From positions 22,779,687-22,843,686 of the forward strand of contig OX387184.1 in NCBI GenBank assembly GCA_947561395.2: DNA of 64,000 bases, in the 5' to 3' direction. The translations under genes and the position numbers were made by a program. Position 1 is the first letter of the stretch. The number at the start of each line of letters is the position of its first letter. The notes under the pieces were generated by a model. The model was not told the origin of the DNA and did no database searches. It saw nothing but the letters and a program-made list of their open reading frames with translations. Shown one piece after another: positions 55,199 to 64,000 of this stretch. Source of the stretch: Buxus sempervirens. Lineage: Eukaryota; Streptophyta; Magnoliopsida; Buxales; Buxaceae.

Positions 55199-56709
55199 TC
55201 AAACTAGAGGTAAGGTGTGGGGAAATTTACTAATAAGCCTCCAGAGGCTACATCCAATATAGCCATTCACACGACTTGGCAGCCAATTGTTTGGATTATA
55301 GTTGTACTTGATTGTAATCAGCTTCCTCCACAAACTTGTAGGTTCTTTCCCATACCGCCAACTCCATTTGGATAAAAGGGACTGAATAAAGATGTGCAAC
55401 CTTCTGATACCCAATCCTCCTTTTTTATCTCTACACACCTCCTCCCAACTCACTAGGTGATATTTGTTTGCTTCATCCCAACCCTTCCAAAGAATGTTTC
55501 TTTGGATTCTTTCAAGGCTTTCCACTATTGATGCCGGGCAAACCAAAGAACAAAACAAATAATAAGTCAGGAAATTTCCTAAAGAGTTTTTAATAAGAGT
55601 CATCTTCCCACCTTTCGATAAGAAGTTACTTTTCCAAGATGCTAGTTTCCTTTGCATTCAGGAAATCATTGGCTCCCACACCACTTTAAATTTATAAGGC
55701 GCCCCAATTAGTATTCCAAGATATGAAGTAGGTAAAGATCCTTCACGGAAACCCAACAAACAGCATAACTCACTTGCTCCCATGCCATTCCCCACAATGA
55801 ACATCTCACTTTTTTGAAAATTTACCTTCAAACCTGATGTAGCTTCGAAACATAAGAGTAAAGCTCTAACATTCAGCACTTGAGAGGGTTGGGCTTTGCA
55901 GAAAATCATTGCATCGTCCGCAAAAAGAAGATGAGATATAGATAGGCGACCATCTCCAAAAGACACACCTTCTATGAACCCTATCGACTCTACTCTTTCG
56001 ATAAGCTTGCTCAATACCTCCATGACAATGATAAACAACAAGGGGGAGAGGGGATCACCTTGCCTCAACCCTCGAGAGGAGCGAAAGAAACCCGCTGCAG
56101 CACCATTAATGAGAATTGAGAAGGAAGCTGAAGATACACAGAACGACATCCATCTGCACCATTTAGCCCCAAACCCCATACACCTTAGAAGATACCATTG
56201 AAATTTCCAAGTTACATGATCATAGGCCTTTTCAATGTCAAGTTTGCACAATAATTTCTCCTCTCCGCTCCTCTAGATAGCATCTATACACTCACTACTA
56301 TCATGATTGCATCCAAGATTTGTCTACCTCCCACAAATGCCTGTTGGGATTGAGAAATAATGCTTGGAAGGACCTTATGAAGCCGATTTGCCATCAACTT
56401 AGCAACGATCTTATAGAAACCACTTACTAGGCTAATCCGGCGATAATCTCTCAATGATAATGCCCCCTCTTTTTTGGTGAAGAAAGATATGAATGTTGCA
56501 TTCAGGCTTTTTTCAAATCTAGCTGATTCATAAAATTCTTGAACTGCATCTATAAACTCATCACGAATAGTAGTCCAACATTTCTTGAAAAACGCAATTG
56601 TAAACCCATCTGGACCGGGAGCTGTGTCACCATCCATACCTTTTAACGTCTCTAATATTTCTGCTTCCGAGACTTGATTTTCCAACACACCCCTCTGTTC
56701 ATCCGTCAA
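55199..56709 (-). pseudogene. L1 ORF2 reverse transcriptase and thumb, broken
   Basis: Order: GDTAPGPDGFTIAFFKKCW, then RRISLVSGFYKIVAKLMANR, a frameshift near 56290, a TAG at 56273-56275, CKLDIEKAYDHVTW, SRGLRQGDPLSPLLF, HLLFADDAMIF (active-site Asp pair intact) and SYLGILIGAP. A TGA at 55658-55660 in the consensus E-R-M-Q-R-K-L position leads into MQRKLASWKSNFLSKGGKM, ending at 55199 where the frame shifts again. Inactive as it stands. Confidence 0.9.
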
Positions 56710-56721
56710 AGATTTAAACTC

Positions 56722-57984
56722 CTACCCATCTAGAAGGGGCGTAACACTTTCCTTCTCTTCAAATAAATGAGAATAGAACTCCACTGACGCGTTCTTGATC
56801 TGCTTTTCATCAAGGAGCATGGTGCCACCAACTTCTACATGATCGATCAAGTTACTTCTCCCCCTTGCTTGGGCTGCCTTATGAAAAAACCTTGTATTTT
56901 TATCCCCCAGCCTTAACCATAGAGCTCTAGACTTCTGCCTCCAAGTAATCTCATTTAAAGCAGCCAACTTCTTATAGTCCAACTTTAATGTTTCTTTCTC
57001 CACCCAATCTTGAAAGACCATACTCCCTTCCTCTTCAAGCTGTTCCAACACTTTCAACTTGGAGGTGATGTCCACCAACTTATCATCTACTCTTCCAAAG
57101 ACGTCTCTATTCCACTCTTTTCTTTTCAGTTTCAAAGCACGCATTTTCCTTGAAAAAATATAAGAAGAAGAGCCTTGAAACTCCATTTCTGCCCACCAAT
57201 TACCTACAAGGGTTGCAAAGGACTCATCCTCAAGCCACATGTTTTCAAATTGGAATGGGGAAGCTTTACGAAACTCATTTTCGGAAGATAGGACAATTGG
57301 AGAGTGATCCGAGAGTGTTCTTGGCCATGCTGAAGCTACAAACTTGGGAAACCTCTCTTCCCATTCCAGAGACAATAAGAAACGATCTAATTTTGAAAGA
57401 TTAGAGCATTGCTGATTCCTAGACCACGTAAACTTAGAGCCTTTTAATGCGACATCCACCAATAACTGATTCTCAATAAAATCAGAAAAGTCACTCATTG
57501 CTGCAGTAAAATTCCTCCCACCCAACCTTTTCGAGGGGAATCTAGTTACATTGAAATCTCCCCCGATACACCATGGTGTACCACCAATCCCTCTAGCTTC
57601 TATCAGCTCCTCCCATATCCTACCAGACTTAGAGTGATCCTTGGGACCATAGACTCCAGATATAAGAATTAAATCACTTCCTAAATTTTCCTTGAGGAGA
57701 AATGAAGCAATGAAATGCCCAATCCATACTTGAGCTTTCTGAAACTTTGACTTCTTCCATGCCAATATAAGACCTCCAGATGCCCCCTGCGCTAGAATAA
57801 AAATCCAATTCACTTCAGGGCAACACCAAATTGTTCCCATAACGCTGCTGTCCACTATATTCAGCTTGGATTCCTGCAAGATTATTACCTCTGGGTCCCA
57901 TAAACACAGGCTCACCTTTACACCTGCCCTCTTTTCTTGGACATTCAGCCCCCTCACATTCCATGATAGAATCTTAATGATCAT
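56722..57984 (-). pseudogene. L1 ORF2 N-terminus: AP-like endonuclease
   Basis: 420 open codons. Endonuclease/exonuclease/phosphatase-fold motifs are in place: LSWNVRGLN at residue 6, ILQESKL at about 35, IGGDFNVTRFPSKR at about 140, FTWSRNQ at about 185 and SDHSPIVL at about 225. It nicks target DNA to prime reverse transcription. The domain is intact. A TAG at 56722-56724 separates it in the same frame from the RT part; ORF2 begins with the ATG at 57984, which overlaps the ORF1 stop. Confidence 0.92.
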
Positions 57985-60027
57985 TAAACTACTGCTTTCC
58001 CCTCTATAACGCTGCTCTTGCCGCAGGACAGCTCCCCTAACTGATTCCCCTTCTCAGCCAAGGACCAAGATAGTTTGTTAAGTTCCCTCTCAGTCTTCTT
58101 GTTCATTCCTTTCTTCTGATTCTTTTCGCTTTCAATGGCTGTAAACAAAGCCTTCACCTCTTCTTCAAAACCATTGAAAGATACACCCAACGCTTTACTT
58201 ATATCCATAATATTTTCTAGGACCCATGTAGATGCCTTACCCGATGGAGACTTGAGTGAAGGTGGAGAGGAACCATTTAGTTGCACCTACATGGGCAGAC
58301 AATTTGGAAACTCTCCCGAATCAGCCACCTGAAGATTTGGAGGAGGAGCTGATTCGAAGAGCTCTCGATCCCCTAGTCCATCAGATCTGAAAGAAGAGGA
58401 TGTCAACCCCTTCTCAAAGACTGCAGCCACAGGCTCCTAACTAGGAGATGTTGCCTCAAGAGCTCCAGAAGAAGCATGCTCAGTTACTTCCCCACAACCA
58501 GCAGCAAAACTCCCAGCCGCATCCACTCCTGGCTTCTGATTTGAATTCATAACAACCTGCAAACCCATCAATTCTTTCCCCTTCTTTTTCCTCTTCTGAT
58601 TTTCAAACAGCTGAATACTCCCACTCTTTCGAAGTGAATCACCAAGTACTTGATGAAACTGTTGTATAATCCCCTTGCAACAACTCTCAAGTGACTCATC
58701 CACTAAACGAGAGATCACCTCCAATGAGGGATTCAGGTTTAGATTTGGAAAATGATCTGCTGGGGGAGAAGATGGATGAGGATTCACATATTCAGTAGAT
58801 TCTGGTTCAGCACCCTGCCCATTAGCTAAAGGACTCGCTAATGCCCATTCCAAGGGGTTAACGCGCCGGCCTCACAATTAGCCCCAACATCTCAACCAGA
58901 ATCAGTGTTTGAAATTGAATTCCTCCAAGGTGCAACAACTTCAGCATAGGAGGAACGGACACATGGAGCCATCCCTAGGTCACCTGCAGCCTCACAAATT
59001 GAAATTGCCTCCTTCATCTGCAGTGATGTAGCTTGTCAAACTTCAATAAGAACTTCATGGCTCATAAAGCCATCCCAAATGCCAATACATCTTGGGATTC
59101 GACAAGTACGAGATTCCTTCACTTTTATTTTGAAACAACTGGTGAGGGAACCTTCGGAGTAGAATCGCCCCTTCTGAATTAGGCCACCACAAGAGTCTCC
59201 AATCAGCTCCAATGCCTTTAGGGACCAAAGATGAAATGGCAACCCTTTTACTATAATCACACCCCCCTCCCCCCTTCCCCATATAAGCCCCTTCTGAGTA
59301 CCCAAACAACCAAGGATGAAACGACAGGTCTAGCTGCCTAATACGGAGTTCAGCTCTTTGCAACCAATCCTCCATCTCCTTCTTCGATTGCAGAAAGAGA
59401 ATGGCTGAAGATTGCGATAGAGGGATGAAATGAGGAAAATGCATCGCTCCAGCCACCACGTCCCAACATTCAAGAGGATTTTCTAATTTACACAGAATTG
59501 GGAAGTTCCATCAATCCCCTGATTGCATCGGGTTCTGATGAATGGATATATCTGAGGATGACATCGAATCTGCGTCTACTTCCACTACATTACTGCTAAA
59601 CTAGTCCTCAAAGACTTCCATAGCTTTCTTGAATGAGCCCCTGTTAGAGCTTTGAATGGCAATGCCCCACAAGATATACTACCACCTATTGTTATCATCC
59701 TCTTTAGGGAAAAATAAAAATCTCTGCCTCCCAGCGTGTGGAAGGATTGAGAGTTTACAAAATTCCCCTCTCATATTTTTACCTTTCTCCAGAAACAAGG
59801 CTCTGTTACTACTCCGAAATGAACCCAAAAACCCATTCGCATCTCTAAAACGAAGGCGAGTCACTCTATCCTCAAACCAACGATGTTCCTCTGAATCCAA
59901 AACAATCGATGAAGATACAGAGCCTCAGCACTCTGAGATGCGAATTGCAAGCCTATTTGATGCAAAGAAACTTTTGAACGAGAAGGACTTCCATCCAATC
60001 TTCACCTCTTTACAAATCACACCTTGA
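57984..60027 (-). pseudogene. L1 ORF1 (DUF4283-like), broken
   Basis: Fragments read GFLGSFRSSNRALFLEKGKN and FCKLSILPHAGRQRFLFFPK near 59850-59700, MEDWLQRAELRIRQLDLSFH near 59370 and GIGADWRLLWW near 59220, as in plant L1 ORF1 proteins that bind the element's RNA. The C-terminal part (58286-57984) is Lys/Glu-rich. Several stops and frameshifts separate the pieces. Its TAA stop (57986-57984) overlaps the ORF2 start codon. Confidence 0.75.
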
Positions 60028-60121
60028 CTTGGAGCAATAAATTGTCGACCAGAAACCATGGCTACAAAATCCAACACCAGAAGACAGGCGAGAGCCCACA
60101 GGCCTAAGTAGCAGCGAGTGT

Positions 60122-60207
60122 CAACCTTGGAGGAGGAAGCAATGATGACGACCTTCAAAGGCCAAACAACCTTGGATGAGCGAGCGATGACGACCCCAGA
60201 GGCCAAA
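60122..60207. repeat. Tandem repeat in L1 5' region
   Basis: Two units, 60122-60166 (45 bp) and 60167-60207 (41 bp), share CAACCTTGGA, GATGACGACC and AGGCCAAA. Tandem repeats in the 5' untranslated region, often promoter-bearing, are known in L1 elements of animals. Confidence 0.75.
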
Positions 60208-60227
60208 CTTGGGACAACGACAACGTT

Positions 60228-60400
60228 TTAAAACTCGGCCGATACCGAGTAGTATCGGTCGAGTTGACTCGGTATCGGCTCTGGACGAGTCGATACCGAG
60301 TCCCGATGTTTAAAAAACATAAGTTTCGGCGAGTTCTCACCGAGACCGAGACGTCTCGGGCGATACCGAGACGTCGTGGGCGAGAACTCGCAACAGGGGC
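60228..60400. repeat. hAT subterminal inverted-motif cluster
   Basis: CCGATACCGAG, its reverse CTCGGTATCGG, and variants such as GAGACGTCTCGG and GGCGAGTTCTC recur in both orientations within 170 bases. Dense short repeats near the ends are typical hAT transposase-binding regions. The exact transposon end is not resolved. Confidence 0.65.
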
Positions 60401-61208
60401 TTAAAAAGCCCCTGACGAACTCGGGGCACCATTTTTTTTGCAGTCCCGAGCTCGTATCTCCTTCTAGAAATCTCCAACCTTCAAATCCTTGCACCGCCCT
60501 CCATTTCTTGACCTATTCTACAATCCTATAACAACCAAAACGCAAATCAGGCCTTCATTGTTGCAGATCTGAAGATTTGGAGGAAAGTTGACAGATTTTT
60601 GGAGATTTGCAAGAAAGGTGATTTCTTCTTCTACAATTGATTTTAACTCATTATTTTTGTCTTAAAATCATCTTAGAACCTAGTAGAGACTATTAGATTC
60701 AAAGTTTTTGCAAAAAACACTTGGATTGGTGACAAATCAGAGGGTGAAAATTGGGGGTTTTTCCTATTCCGAAAATTTTTTAAAATTTCTTTTTTTTTTT
60801 TGTTTTCCTCTACATGTATTCACTTCATAGACACGTAAATCACTTCATATGAACTTGTATGTCATTCCGTTAATTTTGCAAAAATAAAATTATATTATTT
60901 ATTGTATTAATTGATTTAATAAGAATAAATTATACTTATATTTAAAATATTTGTGTAATTATATTATTGAATTTTCACAAATAACTATAGTTTGTTTCTT
61001 AAGTATGTATTTATATTTTTTAAGCTATTTCTGGTTTTAAAAATCCATACTTTGTTTCATAAAGTATATTCTATACTTTATTTTTAAGTTAATTGTTAGC
61101 TATTGTATTATCTTATTTAATAATTAATGTCTAATTATCTATAAACTATACATTGTTTGTATGATTGATTTTATATTCTAATCTGTATCATTTTTATTAG
61201 GTTTAATC

Positions 61209-64000
61209 ATGCCACGTGATCGGGATGTTAGGTGGCAACATGGCACGATTATTGGAGGTAATTCGAGACATGTTATGTGCAACTACTATGGACGAGATAT
61301 GTGGGGAGGTGTGACTAGACTGAAGGAGCACTTAGCACATAAGAAGGGTGACGTAGCTGGGTGTACAAAAGTCTCAGATGAGATAATGCGGGCGATGCAA
61401 CAACATTTGAGGACTGGGAAAAGTACGAAGGAGAAGACATTGAGGGATAAGGAGAATTTGTTAGATACTTTAAATGAGGAAGCTATATTCGGCCGTGGGT
61501 CCAGTATTGGTAGGAGTGGTGACATTGATAGTGATGATGACATGGAGCAGTGGGAGAGAGAGCAGATAGAGTTTGCTCGACGTCAGAGTATAGAGACTAT
61601 GCAGATGGATGACTTAAGGCGCCATTCTGTATCAGTACGGCCTTCTCAGTTTGATGTAGGGGGGATCTGGGACTGGACGTAAAAGAGGAGTTGAGTTCGG
61701 TCATGCACGTAGTAGTAGCACAAGGGAGGGAGGGGGAGGCTCCCAGAGGCACAGAGAGAGTACCATGCCATCTATGCCTGCACATAGAGGAGATCAGTTG
61801 AGGAGCATGGATCCTTATTTGTATCCATCACGTGATGGAAAGCAAAAAAGACTAAAAGACGTACTTAGCACAAAATGGATACAAAGGGTTGGGAGAGCGT
61901 GTAAGAAGTTCTTTACATATAATGCCATCCCTTTCAATGCCGCTAGCACTCCATATTTCCAGAGTATGCTTGATGTTGTTGCACAGGCAGGGCTTGGTGT
62001 TAGGGGGCCTACACCAGCACAGATGAGTGGAAAGTACCTGAGGGAGGAGGTTGTTGAAATCAACGAATATATAAATGAATAGAAAAGAAAGTGGAAGACT
62101 TGGGGAGTTACGATTATGTGTGATGGTTGGTCATCACGTACTCGAGCGAACATAATAAATTTTCTCATGTATTGTGATCGACACATGATGTTTATGAAGA
62201 GTATAGACGTGTCAAACCAGAAAAAGACAAAAGAATTTATATTTCAGTTAATAGATGACATGGTTGAAGAAGTAGGGGAGGAGAATGTTGTTCAGGTATA
62301 TTTCATTTAATTGTCTTTACAATTCATTACAAATTGCTAAATTGATATTTTGATAACATAATAATTGTGTATTTCGCTCCTGATTTCTAATAGGTTGTCA
62401 GTGATAATGAATCTTCCTATAAATCAGCTGGAAAATTATTGATGGAGAAGAGGAAGCATTTGTATTAGACTCCATGTGCTGCCCATACTATTGACTTGAT
62501 GTTGGAGGACATTGCAAAAGTGGACAAGGTTGCAGATGGACTTGTGCTAGGGAAGAAGATAACCTCCTTCATCTACAATAGTGCAAGGTTGGTTAATTTA
62601 ATGAAAGCAAAGTTCACTGAAGGCCGAGAGTTGTTGAGACCTGGGATTACAAGATTTTGTACAAAGTACATAGCTATGGAGTCTCTTTATCGGTATCGAA
62701 AGAATTTGAAGCAGTTATTTGTATCTGATGAATGGCATGACGTTGAGAATTCTGTGTGCTCAACAAAGGCGAAAAGGCTGAGGCAAAGGAAGTTGTTGAC
62801 ATTGTCTTACAAAAGGACACTTGAAAGAAGATTGAATTTGCAGTTCAAGTCATGGAGCCATTAGCAAAAGTTTTGAAATTATTGGATCAGGACAAGAAGC
62901 CAACCATGCCCATCTTATACGAAGCAATCAATAGAGCTAAATTGGCATTGCAAAATTCAGTGAAACATTATAAAACTTTTTGGAAGATCATTGATAACAA
63001 ATGGAATAAGCAATTGCATCAGGATATCCACGCTGCAGGTATTATTTGTTGTTAACTTTGTTCCAATATTTAATAAGACATTATATTACTATAATGTCTA
63101 ATAGTAATAGACTAATACTGTATTCATATGAAATATGAATTTTTTGTATACGTAGCGTACTTCCTTAATCCGGCTTTTCAGTATAAATACGACATGACTG
63201 CACACCAAGAGATTAGGGAAGGCTTAATGCACATGATTGAGAGATTGGAACCAGACATGAATCGAGCAACAAAAGCCGAGAATGAGGTATTATTTGTTGT
63301 TAACATCTTATCAAAAGATTACTAATTCGTATGATGGTCACAACATTCAATTAAATAAATGTTTTTTTCTTGATTTAATAGATTAGAGATTATGAAGATG
63401 CAGTCGGACGCTTTGGGGATGCCATAGTTATCAACCAACGAGAAAGAGACCTTCCATGTAAGTGCGGGGAGTAGGGGACTCTAATGAATCCAATGAATCT
63501 TATTGTATTTACTATCACTTATATTTATAATTTATGTGTATTTTGATATTTGTAGGTTCTTGGTGGAATAACTACGGCTCACAAGCACCCCACTTGAGAT
63601 CAATTGCATTAAAAGTATTAAGTGCGGTGTGCTCTTCATCTGGATGTGAGCGTAATTGGAAGACGTTTCAAGCAATCCACACTAAAGCTCGAAACCGGTT
63701 GAAGGCAAAGAAATTACATGAACTAGTGTTTGTGCACTATAATTTGAGATTGAAGGTGCGAAATCTACAGATGAGAGATCATGATGGCGCATACTACAAT
63801 CCAGTAGACCTGAATGTGATTTTTGAGGAGGATGATGTGCTTGATGAGTGGACAAGGGAACAAGAAGTTGCACTGTTGGATAGTGTACAAAATGATTGGA
63901 TGCAGTCAGATGATGAGGGAAACAGAGATCGGCGTCGATCTGATGCCATTTCAGTTGATAGCGATGATGAGGAGCATGAGGATGCAGCACGTACTAGACA
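61209..64000 (+). pseudogene. hAT transposase, spliced, with nonsense and frameshift mutations
   Basis: Begins MPRDRDVRWQHG with a BED-type finger (GGVTRLKEHLAHKKGDVAGC), in which the second Cys of the usual C-x2-C is Tyr (CNYY). A frameshift near 61660 follows. DUF659 reads VTIMCDGWSSRTRANIINFL and, after an intron (62296-62393), VVSDNESSYKSAGKLL. Stops TAG 62080, TAG 62466 and TGA 62822 sit where Trp is expected. A further frameshift lies near 62770. Introns at 63039-63155, 63287-63381 and 63458-63555 keep phase. The dimerisation region SWWNNYGSQAPHLRSIALKV then SSSGCERNWKTFQAIH is intact at 63556-63735. The protein runs past the window. It cannot move on its own. Confidence 0.9.

Larger units (their letters stand above)
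54242..60210 (-). mobile_element. Near full-length L1 LINE retrotransposon (mutated)
   Basis: About 6 kb. Minus-strand order: 5' region with a tandem repeat (60207-60122), ORF1 (DUF4283-like, about 60027-57984), ORF2 with endonuclease, RT and zinc-binding domain (57984-54342), then the 3' end ATTACCGATC and thirteen A (54254-54242). It lies opposite to, and is inserted into, the RTE fragment. No upstream copy of the 3' flank was found, perhaps because the hAT element disturbs the 5' end. Same strand as the RhoGAP gene. Confidence 0.9.
60228..64000 (+). mobile_element. hAT transposon (DUF659 type), right end outside window
   Basis: Subterminal repeats, a probable 5' UTR intron (GTGATT donor at about 60617, TTATTAG acceptor at about 61200), a transposase with BED finger, DUF659 and C-terminal dimerisation domain, and matching introns. 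It lies next to the 5' end of the L1 element. The element continues past base 64000, so its target duplication cannot be checked. Confidence 0.85.

Noticed and set aside
50904..64000. Search for the N-terminal PH exon of the RhoGAP gene
   Set aside because: No minus-strand match to the W-K-K-R-W-F segment was found by eye; it probably lies beyond the window.

Overview
This is plant nuclear DNA, most likely from an angiosperm with a large, transposon-rich genome. It is AT-rich, has spliceosomal GT-AG introns, and carries plant-type LINEs (L1 with DUF4283-like ORF1, and RTE clade), hAT elements, LTR fragments and MITE-like repeats. I cannot name the species.

One host gene dominates the window. 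On the minus strand, 19 coding exons between 50903 and 638 encode the last 850 residues of a plant PH-RhoGAP protein (REN1/PHGAP family, negative regulator of ROP/RAC GTPases). The exons hold, in order, the C-terminal half of the PH domain, the RhoGAP domain with its arginine finger, an acidic linker, a serine-rich linker with the K-S-N-G-P...W-G-R-T block, a long coiled coil, and the C-terminal L-T-T-R-L-x-F-L-K-E-R-R motif. All exon phases join without a break (2553 nt, 851 codons including stop). The N-terminal exon(s), with the start codon and the first half of the PH domain, were not found and probably lie beyond base 64000. Exons make up about 5% of the span. The last coding exon ends in a 42-bp-period tandem array that contains the stop codon.

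The introns are packed with mobile DNA. From low to high coordinate: 1-17.6 kb, a 16.3-kb intron with a MITE, a micro-LINE, a 555-bp non-autonomous hAT element with 8-bp TSD, several L1 remnants, copia- and gypsy-type LTR sequence and a GGTACC-rich tandem repeat; 18.8-26.1 kb, an intron holding a 2.7-kb element with 34-bp perfect terminal inverted repeats, TG...CA ends and a 5-bp TSD; 26-35 kb, L1 and RTE fragments, one L1 piece with a 14-bp TSD; 35.6-42.2 kb, a short L1 copy with 19-bp TSD and a decayed RTE element that itself carries a 15-bp micro-LINE; 43.9 kb, a third micro-LINE close to a splice donor; 46.5-50.6 kb, an ORF1-type LINE remnant carrying a 371-bp solo LTR with TSD.

Upstream of the first visible exon, within what is probably the gene's 5' intron or flank, lie an RTE fragment (52.4-54.2 kb, plus), a near full-length but mutated L1 (54.2-60.2 kb, minus) and a hAT transposon (about 60.2 kb to beyond the window, plus) whose transposase has introns, nonsense codons and frameshifts. 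I see no intact protein-coding gene besides the RhoGAP gene, and no RNA genes or CRISPR.
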